From: Rhynchonema sp. JSB1_4
Taxonomy: Eukaryota; Nematoda; Chromadorea; Monhysterida; Xyalidae
Direction: 5' to 3'
NCBI GenBank assembly: GCA_030248065.1
Contig: JASAMV010003281.1
Span: forward strand, 1-64,000
Length of the DNA stretch: 64,000 bases
In this document: piece after piece, positions 21,648 through 35,200 of the stretch
How positions within the stretch are numbered: the stretch's first letter is position 1
How the letters are laid out: the number at the start of each line of letters is the position of its first letter
Notes under the pieces: generated by a model
What the model saw: only the letters and a program-made list of their open reading frames with translations
What the model was told of the DNA's origin: nothing
Databases searched by the model: none
Made by a program: the position numbers and the translations under genes

Positions 21648-23142
21648 CAGTGTAGTTCCTGGGGGGAGGGGGGTCCCCTTCCCTAAGGTACACTAACCGC
21701 CGCGACCAAGGTACACTAGTACACTAACCGCCGCGCCAGGTACACTAACCGCCTCAATTTTTGCCTAAGATCGGCATTTTTAGGCCTAAAATGGGCATTT
21801 TTAGGCCTAAAATGGGTGATTTTTAGGTCAAAAGTCGCCAAAATACCCTTTTTATGGAGAATTTTTTCTAAAAAGGGACAAAAATCGGTCAAATTTTCTA
21901 CCTCAAAAAGTGACTTTTTCCTGAATTTGGGTCTTCCCCCCCACTGTAGTGGCTGGGGGGATTCCCCCCGTTGCAACCACCCCGGAGGGTACCTTGCAAC
22001 CATCAATTTATGGTTTTAATAGCCAAAAATGGGTGTTTTTCGACCTCAAAACAAGCAGGGGAAAAAAAAAAAAAAGAAAAAAACAAAACAACACTCAAAA
22101 CCCCAAAAATCGCGCGCTCCGCGCGCAAACCTCCATATAATAGGTATTTTAGGCAAATTTTCGGCCAAAATGCAAAAAAGTACCAATTTTTTGGCCAAAT
22201 TTGCAGTATAATGCATGCAAAAAACACCCTTTTTTCGGACCTCAGGGGTACCTTGCAACCACTGTAGTGGCTGGGGGGGGATTCCCCCCCTAAGGGGTAT
22301 CTATCTCGAGTCAACCTTTGGGGGGGATGGGGGGCGGGGGGAAGGGTATCTATCTCGAGCCGACCCCAAAGGGTATCTCGAGCAAGCAGATTTATGCTTT
22401 TCAAAGGCAAAAATCGGTGTTTTTCGATCTCGGAACCCCTAAAAATCGCGCGCTCCGCGCGCAAGCGCCAAAAATTGGTCATTTAGGCCAATTTTCGGCA
22501 AAAATGTCAAAAAGTACCCAATTTTGGGCCAAATTTGCAGTAAAATTGCATGCAAAAAACGGCCTTTTTTCGCCTTTTGACGGACTATAGGGGTATCTTG
22601 GGTAGCCTTTGGAGGTATCTCGAGTAACTCCGAAACCTTCCCCCCCCTAGCGCCCCTAGGGTATCTTGGGTCGATTGGCCTGCCACCACACTGCTTGCAA
22701 CCTCCCGGAGGCTGGGTAGGGGTACCTTGCAACCATCTGGATCCATCCCCCCAAGGGTACCTTGCAACCATTTGCCTGCCACTACACTGATCTCGAGTAA
22801 GTAGATTTATGGTTCTCAAAGGCAAAAATAGGTGTTTTTCGACCTCGGGACCCCCAAAAATCGAGACACCCAAAAATGGTCATTTTAGGCCAATTTTAGG
22901 CAAAAATGTCAAAAAAATAGGGGCCAAAAAATACCCATTTTTAGGCCAATTTTGCAGTAAAATTGCATGCAAAAAACGGCCTTTTTTCGCCTTTTGACGG
23001 ACCATAGGGGTATCTTGGGTAGCCTCTGGGGGGTATCTCGAGTAAGTCCGAAACCTTCCCCCTCCCAGGGAGGTACACTAACCGCCGCACGGAAAAAAGG
23101 GGTAGGTACACTAACCGCCGCGCCGGACCAGGAACTACACTG
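21648..23142. mobile_element. 1.5-kb hAT-like element with nested copies
   Basis: Flanked by TTTGGCAT (21640-21647 and 23143-23150), with CAGTGTAGTTCCTGG and CCAGGAACTACACTG as perfect inverted ends. Inside are partial elements with CACTGTAGTGGCTGG (21943, 22260) and GCCACTACACTG (22778) ends, so later insertions landed in it. Its first 300 bp are close to the unit at 18087-18350. No transposase frame. Confidence 0.88.
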
Positions 23143-23280
23143 TTTGGCATGGTACAGCAGGTCGGGCCGGGCCGAGCTTTCGCAAAACGATCTGTTGAAG
23201 CGCAGTTGGTGTCAAAATTTCATTTTAGGGCCACCAAATCAAGGAAACAGGAAAATATTATAATATATGCAGAAGCCATT

Positions 23281-26200
23281 ATGGCGGCAACGGAATCGAC
23301 CAGCACAACGAAGCTAAGGGTGAGTTTCACTTTCTTTTAATGCCTGCCAGTGCCAACCGTACCGTGTTACCCATACCCATAATTGGGCGCCGCGCTCCAG
23401 TCAGGGCCAGGGGTACCCCAAGCCTCGGCAAATTGACGTTCGTTTATCTCAGGCTTAGGCGCTTAGGGTTGGTTTAGGCCTTGGTTTGAGCTTAGGCCAA
23501 AGCCAAGTGCCGTTCATTTGTTTTAAGCCACCGATTCAAACCCATTTGATTGCCAACATTTATGGATTCAAGTGCAAAAAGTTCGGGGGGGGGGGGGGAG
23601 GGATCGCAAATGCCCTTGAGGATTATAGGAAATATTCATTCAAGCTGTATGAAACGGTATTATCGAAGATATGGTATAGAATTATGCAACTTGTTCAACA
23701 TACATATATGTGGAAATTTTATTTGTTTTTAATATGGTATGGATTTGGAAATTTCCATTACGCTCCCTTTATGACATGAATGAATGCGCTATGGAGCTCA
23801 AACCTGGCATGGCGGGGCGCCCAACCCCCGCTCGCGCGTCGCGTTCGCGCCAAGGACTGAAACAATCGTCTGATGCGTTTTGAGTCCGAAAAACGGCCGT
23901 TCTTTCAGAGAATCGAAATGACGGTATCGGAATCGGAAGAAGTGCGCACAACACCAGTGACGACTATGAAGGATAGTAACACGTTGGCACCATCATCAAC
24001 AACCACACCAAAATCGCCATTGAGGGTCAGTTTTCTGACTGTCGTGTGCTTTGGTCATTCATTCATGGTTCGAGTGTTGCGTACATTTTGTCTCGTCAAT
24101 AATATGGGCGCTTATTCGGAATCGGGATCCGACACCCAACATCTGAAAAAAAGCCGACACCCATCAGTAATGCAATTTTTGGCGCACCTTACTGTATTCA
24201 AGTTTTATCAAACGAAATAGACACCAAACTACCACATTCTGCGCCTTCGGAAACATTTGATCCGAAGAAAATTTTCTTTTTGAAATTTTTTCTTATGAAA
24301 ATTTTTCTCGGCAAAACTGATGTTTCGAACTGTAGCGAAACCAGACACCTGCTTTTTTGGCGCCCGACACCCAACTTCCCTCTAACCCTAACCGACAGTT
24401 TGAGGAAGACCGACATCGACTGTCTTAAAAAATAGCCGACATCGTATTTTTGCACCAAAATCTCGAGGAAAATTTTGTCCTTTTTTGGCTCAAAAACAAG
24501 ATATTGGGTGTCGGGTATTTTTGGAACTGTCGGGTGTCGGCTTTTTTCCTCAGATGTCGGGTGCCCCCGACCTCTAACCCTATTAGAAGGGGTTTGAACA
24601 AAACAGGACAGCGAAACAAGGCTTCGTGCTCCCTGGTGGGCTGAAGAAATATTTTGAAGAAAGTTTTTCTCCAACCTTCAAGCGTCGATTTTTTTAAACC
24701 TGATACCCGACATTTACGGATCAAAGCATCACCTTTGTTGAGGTTATACTTGCGGGCCGGAAAAAAACCGTTTTTTCGAAAAAAAAACCGTTTTTTTTCC
24801 GAGGCCCGGAAAAATACGTTTTTATGTTTCCGGAGATTTTTCCAAGTGGCAACTTTTGGAAAAAACGGTTTTTTTCCAAAAATTTCCGAGATATTTTCAA
24901 GGGTTGCGAAAGGATGTTGTCAAAACCAATGTAAATCGGTGCTAAACAGTTCAAAATGAGCACTTTTTAATCTCCAAGTGCATTTTTAGCCCGTTTCAGG
25001 CCATTTCCAGACAAAATTTTCTCCAAAATAGGCGTTTTTGGACCGTGGGTATCCTTAAGTACTGGAAAAATATTTGAAAAAAAACGGTTTTTTTTTCGAA
25101 AAAAACGGTTTTTTCCAAAAATATATTTTTGCGGAAAAATACGCAAGTATAGTTGAGGTGTCATCTAAACGCTTTTTGGGTGTCGATATCCGATGTTGTC
25201 CGATCCCTAATGTTGTAACGTCCATTGCATATTGTATTTCAGCCGGTGCAAAGCTCGTCGTCTAACGAGGACGCCTCATTTCAATCAGCAACATCACATT
25301 TGGCCAAGCGAACCAGTGATTTGGCGCAGTCATTCACGATGAAAGATCGACAGCGAAAATTGAGGGATTTGGAGGAATTAAAGTCGGTTCTCAGACACCT
25401 TTCATTATTTGTTTATTTCTTTGTTTGTGAAATTAGATATATTATTAGCATAATAATAAGCTTTTAAAGTGTAACTTTTTATTTGTCAAAAAATAATAAA
25501 CACAATTTTCCTGTTTTATCAAAAATTATTAATTTTACAAAGTGAGTTTCACATGGCGTTTGTGCCATTCGACTGACGAGCTGGGGGCACAAATGTCACG
25601 CCGACAGTCTCGATTACCCAGCGAAATCTAGGCGTAGTTACCGTAGATCTTAATTAACATTAGTTTATTTTTTATCTGTAATTTCTTCCGTTCACAACTA
25701 AGTTTTTTCGTCATACTCTCGCATCCCTCAATTTACCTTTGGCGCAAACGACCAGACCAGAAAAGTGACCAAGACAGATCCGATCCGATGGCCAAATCGG
25801 TTCGACACAAAAACCTTATTTGTAGACAAATGCTGGACCAGCTTCGCCAGCAACTGCGCGATTCTCGAGATTCACTGGAACGAGAACGTCAGACACGGGC
25901 CACAGTCGAATATGAGCTTGAGCGCAAGAAACAACGCGATGAGCAGGTGGTCGTGCAGTTGAGACAGCTGAAGGATGAAACTATCAACGTATGTGTGATT
26001 GATTTATGTGTATTTTAAATTTTGAGGGTCAAATTGTAGCCTTTGGGTGCCTGCCTTGGGTGGTGGTGCCGAACTTTATAAAAAAACAATGCCTTCAATT
26101 TCTTCATTGTTCATTGCAGCTGAAACAAGAACTCGAACAAGAAAAGTCACGCAACGCACGTCTTACTAGCGAGCGAAACAACATCAGAATCAGCAATGAA

Positions 26201-29200
26201 GCCACCATTATTTCATTGGAGACCAAACTGGCGCAGGTTTGTTGCTTTTTGTATTGACTGAAGTTGCATCCGTGGTTTACCTTGGTCACTATTATAAGAA
26301 AGTCAGTGATGCAACTAATTTTTACATTGAACAATGTTAGAAGTTGTTGTCAGTTGATCTCGAACTGGTATCAATGCGAAAGGTCGCGTGACCAAGATCA
26401 GACCGGCGTCGGCGTCTGATGCAGGTCGTTCTAAAAATAACAGGGTTGTCTACTTTTTACAGCGCAAGTCGCAGTGCGAATCAATGGAATACGAGCTGCA
26501 CGAGTTGCAGCAGAAATACGACGAATCACGCGCCAAGAATAATAACGCCAGAAAACGATCAATAGATAGCGACAAGCTTGAGGATGAGTTGACGGACGCA
26601 AAGAAACGATTGGCCGCCAGCAGCGAACAGGTAAATGCGGGGCGCTTTGTCACACGGATAGCTTCGAGGCTGACAGAGTCCACCTACTATGCTCAATATG
26701 GCTATGACTGATAGAAAAAATAACCTGGTCGGTGCCAGCAGTGGTGTCGTTGAGAGATCGAAATTTTTTTGTACCCAGCCCAATTTTCGGGAAATTTCCC
26801 ATATATACCCCCAAAAATCAAAAATTTCCCATACCAAGGGGGGTTTCTCCAAAAACTCAAAAATTTCCCATACCCGAGGGTGGGGTTTTGAAAACAATGA
26901 CCCCAAAAATCTTCTAAAAGTGCCAAAATTGTTCCAAAAAGTGCTTAAAACAGAGTTTTCTTGCGGCAGCAAGCGGTCTTTGACATTTTTGGACGAAAAA
27001 ATGGCAATTTTTGGTACTTCTCGGGGTCAAAAAGTCGTTTCTTAGGGGTGCTTGTTCCAAAAGTGAAAAATTTCCCATACACCATACCCCCGGTCGATTT
27101 CCCTTACCCCATACCAGGGGGTAACCCCCCCCCCCAACCCCCCTAACGACACCACTGGGTGTCAGCAAATAAACCTACCCCATATGCATGCAAGGCAAAG
27201 TGCATGCCTGTCCCAAAGCCGTCTCAAAACCATTGCATGCGGTCACACAAGCCAAAAGTAGCTCCATTTTAATAAAAACCTAAGATCAGCACGGTTTTCC
27301 AGATCCACCAACTACGCGAGCAACTAACGGCGGTGTCTGCTGCGACCGCCCGTTCGCATTCCAACCACGACGATGCACGCGAGCTGCTCAGCCAAATCCG
27401 TGCTCTTTCGGAATTGGTCGCGTCGAAACCACTGCGCACGGTCAGTGTCGGCGACGCTGCGTCGGATTCGGTCGCGCTGGTGGGTTTGGTTCCGTTGACA
27501 GTTTTGGGCGTATTTTTTTAACTGTATAGTACAGAATAATTGTCATTCACACATGTCAGTTGGAATCTTAGGCAGATGCAGTGGTGTCGTTGGGGGAGGG
27601 GGGTTACCCCACCCCCCTAGTATCTGGTATCTTGATTTTTTCACCCAGAGGTATCCGGTATCCTGACTTTTTGTCCGGGGGTATCCTACCCTAAAATTTT
27701 CCCGAAAACCGTAAAAATCGCCTATTTTTACCTCCAAAATGCTCAAAATCGCTTGCTAACCCCAAAAAGGCCATTTTGTGCTATCAACACCAACGACACC
27801 ACTGGGCAGATGGCACCTGGAAATTGCGTCTCTTGTGGTGAGTGTCCTAATGTTTTGGTGCGAATAGCACGGGCAAGATTTTGAAAACTCCCTGGTGCTG
27901 GTTTCTGAATTGTTTTGGCCTGTCAACAACAAAAGGATTATTGAACAAAACCATTTTCAATATTAGTACCTCGTTGTCGGTGCAGGATGGCTACACTCAG
28001 TGCTGTGCAAGGTACCGGCCATTCTGAATTTATAGATTGTATGACACTAGGTTGAGTATGATGCACAGGAAATATGCTGGTGATTGGACGCCACTTTGGC
28101 CACAACTTGGTGCCTGAGGTTTTTGAACATTGTGAATCAGAACATCGGCTTTATCTTTTGGTGCGGGTGTTTCGGGCCCAAGAAATAGGCCCGGTAAATT
28201 TCGGACCCGGACCTGGCGGATCCTATTTCTTGAGCCCAAGATATTCGGGCTAGAAGCTAAGGCCGCTATTCGATATCCCCGTGGCCGAGAACCACTGACC
28301 CCTAATACTTAGTCCGACTGAACTCCGTTTATTGCGTGCATTTGCGGTCCATCATCATAGCTATTGTTGGGCCACCCTATAGTGCTTGAAATGTTCTTGC
28401 GCATCTCGCATGCACAACTCAATTACAGCAGCTTCGCGAACAAGTTGGCGCCCTTCGTACATCCAACGAATATCTGGAACGGGACTTGAAACGCAGCGAG
28501 CTGGCTGAACAGACATTGAGCAAGGCCAGTCAATCATTTTTATTCCTGTGTGCGACCGTGTGTATAGTAAATATTTTTGGGCGACAGTTGGACTCTCACT
28601 TGGGCGCTTTCAAACTCCTAATTTCCTGCTGAATATTGTTTATTGAATACAAATATAGTGGACAGAAAAGCTTGTCCCGATCGTGTGTCCTGCACTAGCT
28701 GGGGGGTGGGGATTCCTGCCGCTAGTGGTAGACTGTCACCACACTGAAAGAGCGTGTACTGTCATTGTCTTTAAACTGTGATATTTAGAAGAAACTTATT
28801 GACCACCCTGTGTTATTGTTGTTCAGGAATTGGCGCGCGCGCAAGACGAGGTTGAGAATCTGCGAGCCGAACTGGCACGACAGAAACAGTCGAGTGGCGA
28901 TCGTGAGGAGGAGGCCGATGCCGCTCATCGGTCGGTTACCGGTTTCCTTCATTTTTATTATTTCATTTTTAGACGCACATTTGATCCATAAGTTCAGTTG
29001 AAGCTAAGAATGCAATATTTGATGCAGTCTGTAAGGAAGGGAATCTGCATTGCAAGTCATATTTTGATAATCAAACGCGCGATAGATGTGAGATTGCAAA
29101 TGGTGCCCACATCATGATGCAAACAGCTTCCGCAACAATATGGAAAAACAATTCTGAATGCAAAACATGAGCTTACTTACACCTGCTCCGTTTAGCCCGA

Positions 29201-32200
29201 TATTCATGTTGTTTATTTTCACGGTCAGTAACTATTCACTTGCGTGGAATCAGTCATCTGACCATTGTGGCCGGATATCGTTATGTTGTAGCCAGACTAC
29301 ACTCAATGCAGAATTTATTATGCTCGCTGCGTTGCCTGATCCGAAAAGCACACCCGCGTATGCTGGAGCAGCGCATGGCGTCTACTTACTGTATGCTGCT
29401 GCTCCCTGGCCGCGTGTGCGCTGTCGCACACGAGGTGCGGTGCGCTTTACGGATCAGGCCACGCTGCGGGCACAAATTCTGCATTCGTTGTTGTATGTAC
29501 GACCATACGTTGTACCAAAAAGCTAATCATTCTAAGCATTCTAATCATTCTAATCATTTGCAGCTATCTATCGGACGAAAACTCGAAGATCAAACAACAA
29601 AAAGCCGAATTGCGCGTGCGTCTGGTTGAGGCCGAACGTGAGCTGCGTCGATTGAAGCACAACAACGAAGAACAGAAGGCCAACATGGAAGCCAGCGGAA
29701 AGTTGTTGGAGTTGCGAGCTGAATTGGCATTGTGCCAAAAGAAGGTGAATGATTTGGAAACCGAGAAGGAACGGTTGGTGCAGGAGAAGACCGAATGTGA
29801 GTCGAAGGCCACCGCAGCACAACGCAAGACGGAGGAACTAACAAGAAAAGTTAGTGATGTTTGATTCATTATTTTTCGTTTGTAAATTAAATTTCAGATT
29901 TATAAATTTGAATTTGTTTCACTTTGTTCTCAGATAGAAACACTGGAAAGCGATGCTAAAGTGGATCAGACCAAATCTGAGATGTGCAAGAGCGATATGG
30001 AGAAGCAAGTGGTGGAATTGACAAAGGTATGTGTTTATTACATCAATGTTGGTGATCGGAGATCGGATGATATCAAATTTTAGGCGCATAGGGCATGTTC
30101 CGGAATGTTCTGCGTCACCAATTTCGACCAACATAGAATCTGTTTATCATTCAATGTCTGAATGGGAGCAACTTCTATGCTGGTTAAAATTGGTTGCATC
30201 AGTGGTTCTCTAGTTTCATGACATGACAATGGCAGGCAGTGGCAGATATGATCCGATCACTTGGTTTTCCACCGATCTGGAATTCTTAACTACTATTAGT
30301 GGCTCTTCCTTGCTGCAGGAGAAGGACTCGCTGCTGCACGCGATACAAGAACTCGATCTACAATGCGACCAATTAGATCAGCTGAAGCAGCGCTACCACC
30401 TGCAGGCGGAGGACGCCAAGGACGATGCGAATAGAGTGAAACAGGTGAAAATGATGTTGATTTTACATGTTCTGGATAAATACGTAAAAATAGAATCAAT
30501 CGAACAGGAGTTGGTGATCGCTCGGTCGGAGGGCAGACGCTACCAGCAGCAGGTGGAGGGACTCGGCGCCGAAAAGACCAGGCTGGAGACCAAGAATCGA
30601 TACATGCAGGTTGGGAAATGAGAATTTCGTGCACTGATTGGTCCGGTTGTGGGCGCCTGATACGCAGATTTAGTAGATTGCGAGTTTGTCAATGCAATAA
30701 GTAACCAAGCTTCATAGCTCGACCCAAGAACATGATAGCCGCCTTATCGCACATTTGCCGTATGATTGTTTGGCTACAAACATGAAAAAGGGCCCGAATT
30801 TTTCACGGATGCTGACTAAGTTTGCAGGAAGAACTGAACGCGACGCACACCGACTACAAGAAAGAAATCGAATTATTGACGAAAGAAGTGGCGGAATTGA
30901 AGGCTGGTCACCGGCCTGTGGTGGTGCCACAACAGAAAGAGGTCAGCAAGGAGAGGGCATCGGCCAGCAATCTGTTGAACGCCAAATATCAGGCACAGGT
31001 TGGTTGTTGTTGGCATGTGTTTATTTTCAACAACATAAATCGCCTCACGATCAGTCTAGTTCATTTTCAAATCAACGTTAGTGAGAGATCTTCAAAAACA
31101 TGTTGCGCCCGCCCGTATTATTTCATACCGAACGTTAACTCGTATGCCAATTCCTTTTGAGCCAATAAGCCAACTGATGAACACGACTGCTCGGGGTCGG
31201 GATCAATATTCTAAATTCTGCACACATCAACAACGCAATCACACAGATCCAAGAGCTCGAGTCGGCCAAACGGAACATGGACACCGAGCTGGCGTCGCTG
31301 CGTCGACAGTTGGAAGAGGCACGCAATGAAAATAAGAACATCAACTCCGATGTGGGTCATATTTTGGGACTTTTATTTTTTCAATTCGAAATGATAGACC
31401 GTTAACCGTTACGGACTACCCACTTTCTGCTGACTCTCTTGAGGTTGTTACATACACTGAATGTTTTCTGCATCTCTTTGTATTCCCAACCTACTGTTAA
31501 ACTCCCGGTTACCATACCACTCTACTGCATGCAGTGAATGTCGTTTTTAAATGACCCAAATCATGTCACTAAAAGCGGGTAGCCGTTATTATATTTTCTG
31601 TTCGAACAACTGGGAACACGAAAGTAATCGTTTCATTTTTTCAGCTGCCCAAACTCAACGAGCAATTAGCGACCGTGCGTGCCAACGAGACGCGAGCCAC
31701 CGAAAAGTTGCGAGAGGCGGTGCTCAAAGCAGAACGATACAAAAAGGAACGCGATGAAGTGCTGACCACAACTGACAGCATACAGAAACAGTTGAACGCT
31801 TTCAAGGTTGGGTCGTTGGGGCTGTATGCCGGTAATCAAGCAGTTTCAAGGTACTAGAATCAGACACCGTCGTGTGCAGCACAGAGTTTACGATGAAGCT
31901 GATTCGTTCTAAAATGCCAGAATGGAATGCGTGCACAAAAGCAGATGCGACGCAGTAACTCACAAAAGCTACATTTGAGTTGCGAGGCGACTTGGAGTTG
32001 GAACTATTCACATTTTTTTGTTCAGCTGGCTGAAAAGGAAATGGAACGATACAAGAAGGAGCGCACGGCGCTGCAGGACGAACTGAACAATGTGCTGGAT
32101 GACATGCGGAATTTGAAGGTCGGTAACGCTCGTTTCCGTGAAGACAGCTTGCGCTTTTCACACTTGATCTAAATCCTTGATTTGGCTACCTTGTCCCTGT

Positions 32201-35200
32201 GTGTGCGCCGTATGCTGCTGACATTTGTATGCAACGGACACAAAAATGCCATATTTCTCATCATCCATGCTGCTTATCCCCGATTGCTTGCTTCCCTTGT
32301 CCAGGCGCGCAATTTCGAGCAAAACCATCGGCACGAAGAACAGATAGCGCAGCAGCAGAAGCTGATCGACTACCTCCAGGCACAGATACAGGCACGGTTG
32401 TTTTATTGTGTTCCTTGGAGTTCCAGAATTTTTGTGGAAAACCACAAAGGTTTCAGGCACACTTTGCACCTAGAATTGCCTCATTTTGATAATAAAACGA
32501 AATTCTCTCTGGGTGCAAATTGTGACTAAAATTCTATCAAACTAAGACATTTCGAAAAAACCGTGTGCTACAGGCCAAACACACGCACAGCGGCGGCAAC
32601 CTGCGAGTGTTGGAGAAAATGGGTATTCGATCCACAAGTCCAACCAGTGAGCAACGCAAGGTCACCGTCATGGGATCGGTTAGTTCTGCTGCTTGCGGTC
32701 GTTTGTTTGGTTTGGTGATTGACTTTGGCTAAGTGCCAACCTGACAGCACCGGGACACCCGAACACTGCAATTTGCAGCAGGCGCTCAACGCACACGAAC
32801 GTCGCAAATTGACCGAGCTCGAACAGAAAGTGCGCACGTTGGAACGGGAGAAACAGGACTTGGAGTTTGGTGAGTGTTGGGCTGGCTGTATTAGGGAACT
32901 TGAATGTTGGTGCCGCCTCTGTGAATGTGTGCGAACGGATCTTGGACCGGCGATTCCGGCTGTTCCTAGATTTCTCGGTGTGTTTGATTGACCCGATCGA
33001 GTGAACATGGCACTCTGGCTGCACATGAAAATTGGTGATAAATCCTGACAGAATCGGCCATCAATTTGCTGCCAGCACGTGTCTTTATACGATAGTCGTT
33101 GTTTGTTGCCAATCAAACTGATCCAATCAAACGAAATTCGTGTCAGGCACGCTGCGTCGTTACGACCAACAACATCGCGGTGAGACGATCGCCGACTTTC
33201 GTTCGTCGATCAGCGCTGCGACCGACACGAGTGTGATGGCCGAACCCACGACGGAATCGCCGCCGAAAAAGGCCGATATCATTCGATCCCCGCCACCAAA
33301 GCGAACCAAGCCCGAACAGCAACAACGCAGTCCGATCAAGGAGACGCGATTTGCTGTGCCGGCTGCACGTGGGTCATTTCGATTGATGCAAACCGTTCTG
33401 GTCGCTTGTTTAGACACCTACTTTCACAGACCGGAGCGGGCTACGTCACCGTCAATGAGAAGGCATGCGCCGCTTTTTATGCTCGCGCAAAGTACAACAG
33501 CACGGGGAAACACCCGCTCGTCCAGTGAAACTTTATAGTGACATTGTCAGTAACCGGCATTTTCGTCACCACATGAAAAATATTTTACATGGATGCAGCA
33601 GATGATGACGTGCTTGATTGGAGATCAAACTATCGATATCAAACCATAAATATTTTCCATGGGGCGTCTCACTATGAAGAGCGTAGACTACTTACTGTGT
33701 CATCATCATTGATTTGCAGCCCAATCGCCATCTCGATCTATCCCCAGTTCTCGTGCGTCGACCCGCTCTACGTCGTCAACAGTAAGCACGGGCACAATGC
33801 GTCACAACATACCGCACAAATGGAAACGCACGATTGTGGTGCGACCGATGAAATGCGCAGTGTGCTTGGATGGATTGTCCTTCCTCACATACTCGTTCAA
33901 ATGCACTGGTTGGTGTGACTGCGCTTGTGGTTCGGTGCATGTGAGAGAGAAACCATGCGTAGTTCTTTTCTTTATAGTTGTGCTTGTGCGTTAGGCCTTC
34001 CATCTATATCGAAATTTTTTACCTGAGGCCACTTGGGGTTTTCTTGGACTGAACGTGGAAACTCTCTTTTTTAGCCAGAGCCACCAGGACTCAATTTTTT
34101 GCGTTCCCATTCCGAAACAACCGTTCGATGCGGTGATATGAAATCACCGTGTACAGTACCCACATAGAGATCTTTGCGCAACTCATCTGCCAAACGCCTT
34201 GGTTGAAACCACTGTTAGAAAAATTCAGACCAGGGATTAAGAACCTGTGTGCACATATAAAGCAGCCAGCTACATACCGTCACCATCAATTAAAAACTAG
34301 TTTATACTGATTGACGCATAACTGTTCATTTTACAGAATGCCAAGCAGTGGTGCATCGCAATAGTTGTGCGGACGCGATGCTGAACACATGCGGCCTGCC
34401 GATGCTCTACACCGACTATTACCTCGAACAACAGAAACGCATACAGGCCGCCATCGAAGGGGGTGCTGGCTCGGGCTACAAGAAGCAGAAACGACTCAGT
34501 CTGCACGACACGCCCAGCTCGGAGGGCAGAATGGCTGGATGGGTCAAGTTGTGGAGGTCTGTTCTGTTCTCTGTTCAGTTTTGATTTTGAATCACAATTT
34601 ATACACGCCCTAAATTTATAGTAATGCCCGCAGCAGCATGTTAATCCAAGTCGTGTGCATACGTTGTTAATGAGGGCCTGCCATGAATATTATGTCGGTT
34701 ACCGTGTCCCTCGTCGATCACAACACGACTTCTGCGTTTGCGTCAACTACTTTACAATTAGTCTACGCATGGGCGCTGCTTGATCTGAATAGAACTTGTC
34801 ATTGAATTTTTGTGCATGAACTTTGCTACACGTACAGGAGCGACGAGCCGCAATACGAACAATGGCGTGACGCGTGGGCGTGCATGAAAGATCAGGGACT
34901 GCAATTCTATCACGAAGACGCCTCGGATGACAACAAAGCACCGCAGCCGTTCCAGGTCGGGCTTTTGATTGGTGGTGAAATCAAATGAATGTGAAAACCC
35001 CCATTCTGTTGTATATATCGATTGCAATAGTCTTCATTCTTGTAGGACGCAAGCAAATCTTCAGGTTTTTCAATCAACTATGGAGTAGCGGCATTGTGTC
35101 TTGGTTATCGTAATTGTGTCTGTCCTCTTGGTTGTGCTAAAGAGGATTTCCATAAGCTAAGTGGCGCGCGAATGATCTGAATTCTGCACCGTGTTTTTGA

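Noticed and set aside
22060..22082. A-rich run as a retroposon tail
   Set aside because: No upstream retroposon body or target duplication; it lies inside the nested hAT element.
33434..33448. Possible 15-nt microexon in citron
   Set aside because: It fits in phase, but direct splicing 33368 to 33720 also does and needs no extra exon.
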